A stretch of DNA of 64,000 nt, taken from assembly GCA_963556145.1 (NCBI GenBank), contig OY744463.1, positions 5,270,001 to 5,334,000 of the forward strand. The letters run 5' to 3'. Below the pieces are notes generated by a model. It had not been told where the DNA came from. It worked only from the letters and a program-made list of their open reading frames with translations, and did not search any database. Made by a program: the position numbers and the translations under genes. Below are positions 1 through 10,860 of this stretch, piece after piece. This DNA comes from Hygrocybe punicea (Eukaryota; Basidiomycota; Agaricomycetes; Agaricales; Hygrophoraceae). Position 1 is the stretch's first letter, and each line of letters starts with the position of its first letter.

Positions 1-658
1 AAAACATGTCCACTTTTAACAAAACATGTCTACATAAGAAACTATATCCACCAAGAAAACATGTCCACACAACAAAACATATCCACACAACAAAACATGT
101 CCACACAACAAAACATGTCCACACAACAAAACATATCCACACAACAAAACATATCCACACAACAAAATATATCCACACAACAAAACATGTTCACTTACAA
201 TAAAATATGTCCACTCACAATAAAACATGTCCAGTTCTACTCAAAACATATTCAATTACACCAATACACGTCCAGTCACATCTCAAATATGTCCAGTCAC
301 ACCTAAAACACATTCAATTATGTTAAAACATGTCTAGTCATGTCTAAAACATGTCTAGTCATGTCTAAAACATGTCTAGTCATGTCTAAAACATGTCTAG
401 TCATGTCTAAAACATGTCTAGTCATGTCTAAAACATGTCTAGTCATGTCTAAAACATGTCTAGTCATGTTCAGTCACATTAAAAACATGTCCAGTCACAT
501 TAAAACATGTCTAGTCATGTTCAGTCACATTAAAAACATGTCCAGTCACATTAAAACATGTCCAGTCACACTCAAAACACGTCCTCAAAAACATGTCCAG
601 TTGTGCTCAAAACATACCCAGTTATGTCAAAACATGTCTAGTCATTGTCAAAACATGT
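1..658. repeat. Minisatellite block (18-bp and 21-bp units)
   Basis: Two related arrays lie side by side. At about 59-205 the unit is 18 bp (ACATGTCCACACAACAAA with ACATAT variants); at about 328-470 it is 21 bp (ACATGTCTAGTCATGTCTAAA, about seven nearly perfect copies), followed by degenerate ACATGTCCAGTCACATT units to 658. Open frames here encode only hexa- or heptapeptide repeats and are by-products of unit lengths divisible by three. Similar degenerate units reappear at 1607-1640, so the hAT-like element at 667-1598 was inserted inside this satellite. The array continues off the left edge. Confidence 0.9.
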
Positions 659-719
659 CCAGTTTCTAGGGATGACCATGGGTTTTGGAAACCCGCGGTC
701 TTTCGGTATGGGTTAAGCA

Positions 720-762
720 GGTATGGGTCACGGTGTCCAAAAGTGGACACCGTGACCATACC
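720..762. repeat. Hairpin-forming inverted repeat
   Basis: A 19-nt left arm beginning GGTATGGGTCACGG pairs with an 18-nt right arm ending CCGTGACCATACC across a 6-nt AAAAGT loop, with a single bulged base. It lies just inside the left end of the 667-1598 element and is a sub-terminal structure of it. Confidence 0.8.
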
Positions 763-1009
763 GTGACCCGTACCCACGGTTTGGCGGTGTGTCACGGGTT
801 CATCACACAATCACCACAACCACCTCGACGGCTACGACCAAGGGCGAGCGAGCGTGCGGCGACCAGACGACCGACCGGAACAGTCAAAGGAAGGAGCAGG
901 GAAGCGGCCGGGGGGTGGTGCTCCCACTTCCCGGCCTACAGGTAAGTCTCAATTTCTGATCAAGTAATGAACTGTAGCTAACTACGCTATGACAACAACA
1001 ACAACAGCA

Positions 1010-1335
1010 TGGGGCAACAGCACGCAACGACAATGACACATCCCCCTCTCGTCCACCTCGTGGACACGCAACAACAACAACGCGTCCCCCTCTCGTCCAC
1101 CTTGCAGACAAGCAACAACAATGACACACCCCCTCTCGTCCACCTCGTGGACATGCAACAACATCAACAATGCGTCCCCCGTCCCGGGCCTTTGTCCACC
1201 TCGCAGACACGCAACAACGATGCGACCCCCTTTGTCCACCTTGCGGACACGCAACAGCGACGACGACGACGCGTCCCCCTCTCATCCCCCTCTTGTCCAC
1301 CTCGCAGATGCGCTACAATGTGTCCGACGGCACAT
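1010..1335. repeat. Degenerate minisatellite (GTCCACCTCG / CAACAACAA)
   Basis: Repeated variants of a roughly 45-bp unit combine CCCTCTCGTCCACCT, GCGGACACGCAAC and runs of CAA. All frames give low-complexity peptides rich in Thr, Pro, Asn and Gln or their complements. It is internal filler of the 667-1598 element; nothing supports coding. Confidence 0.7.
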
Positions 1336-2169
1336 GCCCCCCTCGTTCCCCATCTTGATCACCTCACGGACAAGCACGTCATGTCAATTGATGTTGGCGC
1401 TGCATCTGCGAGGTTGCAGAGCGGAACGGGGGCTGTGGTGGATGGCAGGATGTGACGGTACACCACAGGTAAGGTGTACCGTCGTGACCCATGGATGTTC
1501 GGGTGTGGTGCAGGTCAAAACCACCCTGGGTAAGGTGTTCACGGGTACGGGTGTGGTGTCAGCCGAGCTGACCCATTCAAGACCCATGGTCAACCCTACT
1601 AGTTTCACCCCAACACATCCAGTTATCACTGGCATTTCAACTCATTCAATTATATTATAATGGTATAAGGGTATGTGAGTATGGTTTCAGAACTAAGCTT
1701 CAGATCATAGTATAATGGCTTGACACATTTGTTATAAAATTTGAAGCAAAACATCGGACTAAACAGTTGCTAGTGTTTGAAGTGTTACTCTAACCAAGAC
1801 TATTGCATTTCAAAAACAAGCTTTGGACTACAAGCATTCAGACTAAGGGTTTATAATAATGTTACGGATCGCTTCTGCAGCGGGCTCTGGCAACAATCAA
1901 CTTAACTGGGAGGCGGTTTCCAGAGGAGAGAAGAGCAGTTTTCAATGTTGCTTACAGCTAAGACAACACTGCTAAGAGGGGGGGTCAAGGTCTAATGTCA
2001 TTGCAAGCCGTGGGGGTTAGGGCACAGCACAGGTACGGGTTTACCCGCAGTTATTCCAAAACGGGTAATTCGGGTTCGGGTACGGTATTTCGGTTTGCAC
2101 ACCATGTCAAAACCGTACCCATTATCCGCGGGTGACGGGTTTTCACGGGTCTGTCAACCAAGCCCCCCA

Positions 2170-2232
2170 TGTGGGTTTTTTCTTTCCTATGGTGGGTTTT
2201 TTCTTTCCTATGGTGGGTTTTTTCTTTCCTAT
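2170..2232. repeat. Three tandem copies of a 22-bp unit
   Basis: The unit ATGGTGGGTTTTTTCTTTCCT (first copy with variant ATGTGGG) repeats three times close to the left end of the 1949-bp hAT-like element. No function is evident. Confidence 0.8.
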
Positions 2233-2329
2233 TTACTTTATTTTCAATATTAATTTCTTTACTTTAGCTAATCTACAACTGTGACAAGCGCAAACAACAA
2301 CAACAAGAAACCGGCAACGACAACCACGG

Positions 2330-2760
2330 TCGTTTTCAACAATGACACGGCAACAGGTGTGGGTGCCAGGGCACCCCAGGTAAGCATCCTATTCATTTAT
2401 TCATTTATTCTACTAACTACTAAAACACTTTTAGGTGTTTTTCTCGCACCCTTGTGCCAAACGAACGCGAACACGGCAACAGCAACAAGCAGATGGGACA
2501 CAGCCGAGAACGGGGACAACCCAGGCCGACCATGACAGCAAGAACGAGGACGACGGGAATGACGATGATGGGGTAAACGAAGACAAGAACGACAACGATG
2601 AGAACGGGAGGACGATGACAAAGCGGGAATGGCAACTACGACAACGGGAAGACGACAACGGGGGAACGGGACAACGAGGACAACAGAGACCGGGACAAGA
2701 AGGACGACGGCAATGGGGACGACGACGGCAACGGGGATGACGACGATGGCAACGATGAGG
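2330..2760 (+). other. Coding-like module with a GT-AG intron, also present in the giant foldback element
   Basis: A frame reading FNNDTATGVGARAPQ runs into a spliceable intron (CAG|GTAAGC at about 2380 to TTTTAG at about 2433) and resumes as VFFSHPCAKRTRTRQQQQAD, followed by an Asp/Asn/Arg/Gly-rich low-complexity tail. The foldback right arm at about 10560-10850 has the same arrangement: FNNDATTGADARAPQ, intron, then VFFPHPRAKRTRTRQQQQAD. Conservation on both sides of the intron suggests a captured host-gene fragment or a shared transposon exon pair. I do not recognise the protein and there is no full-length frame. Confidence 0.55.
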
Positions 2761-3649
2761 ACCGCAAGCACGGGAACGGTGAAAGGGTGCACTGCGGTAA
2801 TGTGAACGGAATCAAATACCAACTCTATCACAGTGCTGTACGAATTCTGAGGGGTTCAATCTCAATCCAAAAGGTTAGTAAAAATACTCAGAGGTGCTCT
2901 GGATAGTGGCGATGATGTTTCTGATGTGCGCGATGTGCGCGATGTGCGCGGCGTGTGCGAAACAGTCGGCGATGTTTTCGGCGTATACGTAGCACTTTAT
3001 AGAAGGAACGCAAAGTTTAATAGAGCACAGCGGAGCTATCGCATGGACAGCGCAGTAAAGAGGTGATATGATAGACTGGAATCGGGGGTATACAAGACGT
3101 CTCTCTAGTATGTAAACTATAGGGGGTATTTATGCGAAGTTGGTTGTTAGGACAATACAGGGTGAAGAAGGCAAGACAAATAGACGGTGCACGATGGAAC
3201 TATGGTGCAATAGGGATGAAATGGAACTGAAATGAAGGGTATAGCACCATGCGAAGCAATTTCCAAAATATCTAGAGGATAGGAGCTATAGTGTTTGAAA
3301 TAAGTGAAACATGTTGCATAAAGACTTCCCTGGAACCGGAACGGAATCGGAATGGAATAGGGTGAATGGTATAAGCATGGATGATGTTGGAGAGGCTCGA
3401 AATATGCTTCCGAAGGGGGCCGAAGCGCTCCGAAGAAAATCGCCGTAATGTAAAATTATTGCCCGTATCGCGCGCATATCGCAGTCGCATCGCAATGGAG
3501 ATACATATAAATCGGGATGTTTCGCAATGAATCGCAGCATGTCCGAGGCTAGAATAGGTCCAATAGAAGGTTTCCGTGCTTAGGGACGTGCGCTGCATAT
3601 CAACGGGGATGGGGGCAACGGACGACGGACGACAGAAACGAGGCGGACG

Positions 3650-3840
3650 CCCATGGGCTGTCCCCAGTGCCATACAACCTCGCGAAAACACGGAGCGCGT
3701 CAATTGACGTGCCCCCATTGTTCACGAGGTAGTGAGCACATGCGGATGCCCATGGAACCTCCCCAGCCCCATCCAACCTCGCGAAAACAAACGGAGCGCG
3801 TCAATTGACGTGTCCCCGTTGTTCGCGAGGTACTTAGGGT
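3650..3840. repeat. Direct duplication of about 100 bp containing a CGTCAATTGACG palindrome
   Basis: Two adjacent, diverged copies each contain CCCATGG, CCAACCTCGCGAAAACA or similar, GGAGCGCGTCAATTGACGTG and GAGGTA. The 12-bp palindrome CGTCAATTGACG lies in each copy. It is close to the right end of the 1949-bp hAT-like element and may be sub-terminal transposase-binding sequence; that is inference. Confidence 0.7.
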
Positions 3841-5479
3841 GGGTTGTGGTGGGTACCCGCCGATAGCGGGTACGGTGTGTACCCATCATCAGCGCGGGTA
3901 CGGGTAACGCGGGTACGGGTCTGGTGTCAGGAATCCTGACCCGCGGTATACCCGTGCCGTGCCTTAGTGGGGGTTACCCAAAACAAGATGAGTCTGCCCC
4001 AAGAACCAGACTAAACGTAAGGAAAAGAAAGAAGAAAAAGTCCGAACCAATAACAAGAACAGTATATATAGTGACTGGTCTTGAGGGGAGGTAAATAGAA
4101 ATGCAACCATGAAGCTACAACATGTCCAACTATATCATGTGTTCACCATGAGACAGACATGAGGCATCCTCATGTTGATGTTCTCGCGATCCAACTGGAG
4201 GCCCAGGTGTCATTGAGGATGGAAGAGGTCTGGATGACTCGGATGATTTGTCATCAGATCATGTGATGCGCAGAATTGCCTATTCGGGGTCTACACTTGT
4301 TGTAATGGGCAAATGCGCAGTCTGACAAGTGCAATGCATGGTCGGGTTGAAGAGGGGTATCGTCCAGTGTGGGATTGGTGAAGGGAGTGTATTGAGGTGG
4401 TGTGGATGTAGCGGCAAGGTCAGCATGAAAGAAAACAAAGGAATGTGTGGAAGGAAAACCAACTAGGATGGTGGGCTAGTTGAGGTCAGACATGCAAACA
4501 GCATCAGCTGTACCAGATGATGATGTGTGTCAATGATGTATCAAGGGGTGATGTCTTGTCTTGTGTGTAGAACAATGTGGTCCACCTGATGTCGGTATTC
4601 GTCCAAGAAAGGGTATTGTTGTAAACGAGTGTGGGTGGTATCAAGGTTATGGATGGAAAAGGATAAATGAATGTGGGTCCAGGTTTCAAGTCATGGCACG
4701 AGTGACAAGCTGTGGGAATAAGATGTCGGGTACTGCATTGAAGCAATGTCATGTGAACAATAAACGATAGGGGTTGGTTCACTGTATTGGCAAGTCGTCT
4801 GGTCTGTGGTTGAAGTCCAAAAGAATGTGCTTCGGCGATGGTCGGATTGGAGGGAACAGTGAAATGTCCTGTGATCGAGGATTGTTCAGGGCATGCATGC
4901 AGGTGAGGAATGTCATCGGATCATCAGGGAGGATAATGGTAGGCACAGGGTATGAATATGGAAACCAAATATCCAAGAATGGCAATTGTCAATTACGTGT
5001 CGATATATTGTCAAGGTGGAGGTCGGATGTATCAATGGCGGAAGGGTGTCTATGCCAAAGATAGATCATGATAATGTAGAAACCGATCAGGAAGGTGATG
5101 GCAATGCTGCCAATAACAATTACGGTAATGAGCTGTGTTGGGAGTACAGCCATTGTGTATCGGTTTGTCATGGGATAGAGTAAACAAGATATTGAGGAAA
5201 AGACAATGTCGGTGACATCCGTCAGCAAGGAGACTGTTCGGGTGCAGTGAGGTCACATGGGGATGTGTCCATGGTCGGTCTGGATTGTTCTAGAAGAAGG
5301 GACAAAAAGAGAACAAGAACAAGAAAATACAAGGATGTCCGAATGAAGAAACAATGATGTTGAAAAGAAGACAAAGGACAAAATAAAATGAAAAAGGAAG
5401 GTATGCAGCGCAGAATCATCATGGTAGGTATCAGAATGGGCATCGGGGTTGGAAGCAGAGTTGGAAACATAACAAATAA

Positions 5480-5871
5480 GGGCTTAGGAATTTTAAAGCA
5501 AAACACATCAGGAAATCATTTGGTGGCTGATAGGCATTGGCGGAGTTCATCAGCAGATAGACTCCGCTGCTACTCAGGACCTACCATTATCGTACAGTGT
5601 CAGAAGGGGGTTTGATGCTCATGTTATGCCTAGAATTATCATAGTGATGATTTTGTAGCAATGTAACACATAATGATGAGTATCAGTGCATTGGTTAGCT
5701 ACACTCATCCTCACCAGGTATTACCTGTCAGATCCATGACATTATGCTACCACTTCTGCCCACTTGTGGAAATGGTCATCACCAATAACAGCAATATCTT
5801 TAACCTCTATCATGTGATCCTTAGGTTATTCCCCCCAAAGTAATACAGAAAAGTGCTTGCATTACTCATAC
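5480..5871. other. Unassigned sequence downstream of the Plavaka transposase remnant
   Basis: About 390 bp lie between the AATAA duplication of the solo LTR-A and the stop codon of the Plavaka transposase. There is no frame, repeat or motif I can support. It probably contains the transposon's 3' untranslated and terminal sequence, but I could not identify a terminal inverted repeat. Confidence 0.4.
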
Positions 5872-7259
5872 ATTTCAACATCTCGACTATCACCATACAT
5901 TTTATCCATTGCTAAGAACTCCACCTCATCCTCCCAGCCTTCCTCAAAATCACTACCCTCGGAAGTGGAATTATTCTTGCTGTCAAGTTCTGTGTCATCA
6001 TTATAGTCGGAGTTGCCATCAGAGTCACCATCTTCAAGCCCAGCATCTCCAATTTGGGCAGTTTCTGCACTGTCATCTTCAAGTCCTACATCCTTGACAC
6101 CCTTGGATTCTGGGTCAGTGTTGCTGGAATGTAATGCCTGTGCATCATTTCCATTGCATTGTTGGGAAGAGTCGTGACCATATACATGTCCAACTGCGAG
6201 ATCCCAATGGTATCACATAAGCATATCTCGGTCAACAAATCTGGAAATAAAATTAGGATGGGAAAGGCAGATTGTAGACAATGTACCTATTAACATAATA
6301 TTGATGCCAATCCTTCGAATTCTGAGCACATGCTGAGATACCCATTTCATCATCTGCATGCCACTTTCCTACTGCAAATGACTGGATCAAATGGCAGCCT
6401 CGTAACACGTTTGCGGGGTCCACAAAACCGAACGCATCATCCTCGCACATGGGTGGAAACTGCAGGCAATCCAGCTGTGCTCTTTTCCAGCTGGTCTGCA
6501 TCAGTATGTTGTCCAAGTTCTTGAACCACCTTACCCACAGGAACTCCATCCGCCGAGCCCGATAATCCAACATGCTGGGTCTGGTATATATAACATTGAT
6601 GTGGTAGATGCCAAGAACACGGGCATACATATACTGATGACCTGGTGAGCTGGCATTTTGAGCTGTCAGGAGCATTATATTGTGGTGATCCGTGTTCAGG
6701 TTTATGGTATCCTGGGCCCTTTGAACATCATATGAGGTGTAATTAATTCTCATGATGTTATGTTGGTACAGGCGGTTGGATTTGAAATGGATACCATCCA
6801 GTTCCAAGGCTTGCATGCCAGTGGGTGGTTCATCTCCAGATTCAGCTTTCAATAATAATTTGATGTGAGGCAAAAGATGTAACCTCAGCTTTACCCAGAA
6901 ATCCTGAGAAAAATTGTGTCATCAGTTGATTCCAATCCACACATTTTCATTTATCTTGGTAGCAGGGTCTTCGACATTCAACTGCAGAAAGGTCCCGATG
7001 TGGTGTGGATGGTTCTGGCCAAGTCCAATCTGGTGGTGTGCATTGGGATTTGGTGATAGGTGCTCCTTTGTGGAAGTACAAGTTTCTCCAGCCACCTTTT
7101 GACGAATCCATCTGATACAAGCTTGTCACCACTCGATTTGTGCTAGTTGTCATATGAACTTCTTTTTGCTGGTCTGTTTGAACCGAGCCTTAGGATTCTG
7201 GTGTTCCAGTTCACCCTCCCACAATGTATCATCATTAACATATTTAGGCACTTAATAAT
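5872..7259 (-). pseudogene. Plavaka-type transposase, C-terminal segment
   Basis: Minus-strand exons match the C-terminal part of basidiomycete Plavaka (CACTA-related) transposases. Visible stretches include GELEHQNPKARFKQ near 7190, HHQIGLGQNHP near 7030, then about 200 residues with INYTSYDVQRAQDTIN, YARVLGIYHINVIY, RMEFLWVRWF, DDAFGFVDPANVLRGCH and KDWHQYYVNR, and after a short intron FVDRDMLM, an in-frame TGA at 6213-6215, YHWDLAVGH and an acidic tail ending at 5872. The premature TGA sits where family members have Arg, consistent with CGA to TGA. The upstream part continues at 13073 beyond the giant foldback element, which entered an intron (GTAAGT is in the duplicated target). Inactive. 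Confidence 0.85.
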
Positions 7260-7692
7260 GAAGACTTACACTTCAGTCAACCACCTAGCCCCAACTAACT
7301 AGATGTAACACAACTCTGTAGGTGTTCCATCTAAGTGTTCATATAACCATGGTACTCCCAAGGACAATTTATTGCCCCAGGGACATTCTGACTGTAGGCA
7401 AGCAGAGGGTTATATTTTTATCCCTAGGGACAATTTCCAAAGAAGACCAAGGGCTGAATAGTTATCCCAAGGGATGATTTTGACAAAGGATCATGGCCTG
7501 AAATATCATCCCATGGGACATATTATAATACCATCAGGGAGAATATATATTTTCCTGGGATATATTCTCAACCAGGTGTTGCCTCAGCTCAAGCTGATGT
7601 TTTTTGAAAAATGGCTATAACATTGTAAATAAAATAGGTAAAATTATGAAAATATTTGTGTGCATAGATTAAAAGGCCTAGGGACTGTAATT

Positions 7693-7975
7693 CCATCCCT
7701 TGGGATATTTATTTCGTCCCTTGGGATATTTATTTCGTCCCTTGGGATATTTATTTCGTCCCTTGGGATATTTATTTCGTCCCTTGGGATATTTATTTCA
7801 TCCCTTGGGATATTTATTTTATCCCTTGGGCTATTTACTTTATCCCTGGGGATATTTATTCCGTCCCTTGGGATATTTATTTCATCCCTTGGGCTATTTA
7901 CTTTATCTCTGGGGATATTTATTTTATCCCTTGGGACATTTATTTTATCCCTTGGGATATTTATTTTACCTGAGA
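7693..7975. repeat. 21-bp tandem array in the left arm
   Basis: About 13-14 copies of CCTTGGGATATTTATTTCGTC and variants (TTTCATC, TTTTATC, CTATTTACTTTATC). Translations on either strand are heptapeptide repeats and are not genes. The mirrored array at 12279-12640 has more copies, so copy number drifted after the arms formed. Confidence 0.95.
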
Positions 7976-8400
7976 ACAGCCCATGGGACATATAGAATAT
8001 CTCATGGGATACTTATCTTGTCTAGAAAACAGCCCATGGGACATGTAGAATATCCCATGGGATACTTATCTTGTCTTAGAAAACAGCCCATGGGACATAG
8101 AACATCCCTTGGGATACTTTCACTATTACAGAAACAGCCCATGGGACATGAAAAATATTGCTTGGGATATTTACGTTAACCAAGAAAAAGCCCATGGAAC
8201 ACATAAAATATCCCTTGGGATATTTACTGTACCCACAAAAAAGCCCATGGGACATATAAAATATCCCTTGGGATACCTTTGTTATTGCAGAAACAGCCCA
8301 TGGGACATATAAAATATCCCTTGGAATATTTACTTTACCCACAAAAAAGCCCATGGGACATATAAAATATCCCTTGGAATATTTACTTTACTCAAAAAAG
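7976..8400. repeat. Left-arm repeats with CCCATGGG / ATCCCTTGGGAT palindromes
   Basis: About seven copies of a 50-65-bp unit alternate GCCCATGGGACATATAAAAT with ATCCCTTGGGATA and a spacer such as TTTACTTTACCCACAAAAAA. Both core motifs are self-complementary, so every unit can form short hairpins. The mirror copy is at 11855-12278. Confidence 0.9.
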
Positions 8401-8569
8401 CTCCAATCTACAGCCTGAGGCTGGTGGGACTGCCTGCTTGCTCAGCATCTGCCAAGTCACACAATAATAATCATAGCAATATAATTTTAATTTACCAACC
8501 ACTCAAAATAGATATAGCAAATTAAATAATTATTTTACCTAAATACATGGTATTCTAATTTATCAGGGG

Positions 8570-8755
8570 AGAGACAGGGAGGTGGAGGAGAGGAGAGGAG
8601 AGGAGAGGGGGGAATGGCAGGGGGAGAAGGGGCAGGAGGTGGATCGGAGGTGGGGATGGTGGATGGACAGCACATAGGCAGGGGGAGAAGGGGTAGGAGA
8701 CAGCCAGGGGGAGGAGGGAGGAGGGGGAGGGGAAAGGAGGGAAAGGACCAACAAT
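8570..8755. repeat. Purine-rich (GGAGA/GGGGA) tract, left arm
   Basis: The plus strand is almost pure purine with GGAGAGGAGAGGAGAGGGG and GGAGGAGGGAGGAGGGG runs; the mirror at about 11490-11690 is pyrimidine-rich. Apparent frames are low-complexity Pro/Ser or Gly/Arg. Confidence 0.85.
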
Positions 8756-8769
8756 ACATACCGGTGTTC

Positions 8770-9480
8770 CCCTGGTGTCCACGCCCCTCCGCGTCCTCGC
8801 CCTTGTCCTTGTCCTTGTCCTCGTCGTCCCTGTCGTCCTCGTCGTCCCGGTCCTCATCCCCGTACCCATCCGCCTTGTCCTTGTCCTCGTCGTCCCCGTC
8901 CCCATCATCCTTGTCCTCGTCCTCGTAGTCCCCGTCCCCGTCCTCGTCCTCGTCGTTACCGCGTGGCCCTGTTCCCGTTCGCGTTGTCGTTGCCATCCTC
9001 GTCCCCGTTTCCGTCCTCGTCGTCCCTGTTGCCGTCATCCTTGTTGTCCTGGGCTCCGTGGTCCTCGTTGTCCCGTTCCCCCATCCCGGTCATCCTCGTT
9101 TCTGTCATCCGTTGCCCCCGTCCCCGTTCCCGTGTTCGCTGTCCTTGTCGTCATCCTCGTCCTTGTCCCCGTTTCCGTCCTCGTTGTCCCTGCTGCCGTC
9201 GTCCCGTTCCCCGTCCCGGTCGTTCTCGTTTCCGTCATCCGTGGTTCCCGTCCGCCCGCTGTCCTCGTCTTTGTTTCCTCGTCCGTGTCATGGTTCCCGT
9301 TCCCGTTGCCGTTGTCTTCCCCTTTCGCGCCGTGGTCGCGTTCGTTCGTTTACCCCGTCGTCCTCATTCCCGTCGTCCTCGTTCTTGCTGTCGTAGTGGG
9401 CCTGGGTTGTCCCCGTTCTCGGCTGCGTACCGTCTCCTTGTCGCCCGCATGCGCGTCTGCTTGTTGCTGTTGCCGCGTTC
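8770..9480. repeat. CGTCCTCGTCGTCCC low-complexity tract, left arm
   Basis: Irregular repetition of GTCCTCGTC, GTCCCCGTC and CGTTCCCGTT (GACGAGGACGGGGACG on the complement). All six frames are open for long stretches because the repeats lack A/T-rich codons; peptides are Val/Leu/Pro, Ser/Pro/Arg or Asp/Glu/Gly and are not credible proteins. Mirror copy at about 10690-11460. Confidence 0.85.
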
Positions 9481-10024
9481 GCGTTCGTTTGGCACGAGGG
9501 TGAGGGAAAAAAACCTACAAGTGTGTTTAAGTAGTCAGTAGAATGAAGAAAAAAGATAAAGAATAATTACCTGGGGTGCTCTGGCATCCGCACCCGTTGT
9601 CGCGTCGTTGTTGAAAACGAAGTCTTGTTGAACTCGCGCGCGAGAATTTCAACCGGGATTTGCCGATATCCCAAACGGGGTCAAGTTGCCATATAGGGAA
9701 GGGTGGCTGGATTTTCTTATTATTATTACATGTACTACAGCACCTAAATGGCCAGGGCAAGACCCTGAAGAGATTTAAGTATGCTATACCTACCCCACAG
9801 GGAGTTTTTGTATTTTATTTCATTTTATATGGGGAGATATTCACAATGCATTCTATGCCTCTGCCAAAAATGGACCCTTAAACACCTAACTTTGCGACTA
9901 CAGGTCTGAAAAATCTAAAATTAATTCTAGGGGTACTAGGGAAGGTGTACATTGTGTTCCAGACAAGTGCCTGGTAGTTGGTGGTGTAGGGAATGTGTTG
10001 TAGCCAAAATATTATGAACTTGTC

Positions 10025-10124
10025 NNNNNNNNNNNNNNNNNNNNNNNNNNNNNNNNNNNNNNNNNNNNNNNNNNNNNNNNNNNNNNNNNNNNNNNNNNNN
10101 NNNNNNNNNNNNNNNNNNNNNNNN
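10025..10124. other. Assembly gap (100 N)
   Basis: Exactly 100 undetermined bases, the usual placeholder for a gap of unknown length. It falls at the centre of the giant inverted repeat, where assembly and cloning commonly fail, and hides the element's core. Confidence 0.99.
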
Positions 10125-10546
10125 TGGACTTTTGATTGTCTAGCCACAATGCAAAGATCCAAATCCATTTTGGCTACAACACATTCCCTACACCACCAAC
10201 TACCAGGCACTTGTCTGGAACACAATGTACACCTTCCCTAGTACCCCTAGAATTAATTTTAGATTTTTCAGACCTGTAGTCGCAAAGTTAGGTGTTTAAG
10301 GGTCCATTTTTGGCAGAGGCATAGAATGCATTGTGAATATCTCCCCATATAAAATGAAATAAAATACAAAAACTCCCTGTGGGGTAGGTATAGCATACTT
10401 AAATCTCTTCAGGGTCTTGCCCTGGCCATTTAGGTGCTGTAGTACATGTAATAATAATAAGAAAATCCAGCCACCCTTCCCTATATGGCAACTTGACCCC
10501 GTTTGGGATATCGGCAAATCCCGGTTGAAATTCTCGCGCGCGAGTT

Positions 10547-10860
10547 CAACAAGACTTCGTTTTCAACAACGACGCGACAACGGGTGCGGATGCCAGAGCA
10601 CCCCAGGTAATTATTCTTTATCTTTTTTCTTCATTCTACTGACTACTTAAACACACTTGTAGGTTTTTTTCCCTCACCCTCGTGCCAAACGAACGCGAAC
10701 GCGGCAACAGCAACAAGCAGACGCGCATGCGGGCGACAAGGAGACGGTACGCAGCCGAGAACGGGGACAACCCAGGCCCACTACGACAGCAAGAACGAGG
10801 ACGACGGGAATGAGGACGACGGGGTAAACGAACGAACGCGACCACGGCGCGAAAGGGGAA
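10547..10860 (+). other. Right-arm copy of the intron-bearing module
   Basis: Same arrangement as at 2330-2760: a frame ending GADARAPQ, an intron CAG|GTAATT (about 10605) to TTGTAG (about 10662), then VFFPHPRAKRTRTRQQQQAD and a low-complexity Arg/Thr/Gly tail that reaches a stop. The mirrored copy in the left arm is at about 9290-9620. No recognised domain. Confidence 0.55.

Larger units (their letters stand above)
667..1598. mobile_element. hAT-like non-autonomous DNA transposon, 932 bp
   Basis: The ends form imperfect terminal inverted repeats: TAGGGATGACCATGGGTTTT on the left, and the reverse complement of the right end reads TAGGGTTGACCATGGGTCTT. The flanks are an 8-bp target duplication with one mismatch, CCAGTTTC (659-666) and CTAGTTTC (1599-1606). 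An 8-bp duplication with a TAGGG start is characteristic of the hAT superfamily. No transposase frame is visible. The inside holds a long hairpin near the left end (720-762) and a GTCCACCTCGTGGACACGCAACAACAA-type minisatellite (about 1010-1330) whose apparent frames are low-complexity. Confidence 0.75.
2018..3966. mobile_element. hAT-like non-autonomous DNA transposon, 1949 bp, nested in the solo LTR-A
   Basis: The left end reads TAGGGCACAGCACAGGTACG; the reverse complement of the right end reads TAAGGCACGGCACGGGTATA, giving a roughly 20-bp inverted repeat. A perfect 8-bp target duplication GTGGGGGT flanks it (2010-2017 and 3967-3974), and removing it restores the LTR-A reading seen at 29440. 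Sub-terminal regions are rich in ACGGGT/ACCCGT motifs, as in the other hAT-like elements here. Inside are a 22-bp triplicated repeat (about 2170-2232), an intron-bearing coding-like module (2330-2760) and a direct duplication (3650-3840). No transposase is recognisable. Confidence 0.85.
1860..5474. mobile_element. Solo LTR of family LTR-A, split by a hAT-like element
   Basis: The segment begins TGTTACGGATCGCTTCTGC and ends GGAAACATAACA, as do the LTRs at 29286 and 33993. It is flanked by a perfect 5-bp duplication AATAA (1855-1859 and 5475-5479). With the 1949-bp insertion at 2018-3966 and its extra 8-bp duplication removed, the LTR is about 1.66 kb against 1670 bp for the intact pair. No internal retrotransposon sequence adjoins it, so it is a solo LTR, presumably left by LTR-LTR recombination. 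Many substitutions separate it from the 29-35 kb pair, so it is older. Short frames inside are not coding. Confidence 0.9.

Noticed and set aside
1..660. CRISPR-like array
   Set aside because: Units are contiguous or separated by degenerate copies of themselves, with no unique equal-length spacers and no cas genes; the organism is eukaryotic.
7640..8390. Long open frames in the 21-bp and 60-bp arrays
   Set aside because: They are heptapeptide repeats open on both strands because the unit length is divisible by three; no start context, domain or conservation pattern.
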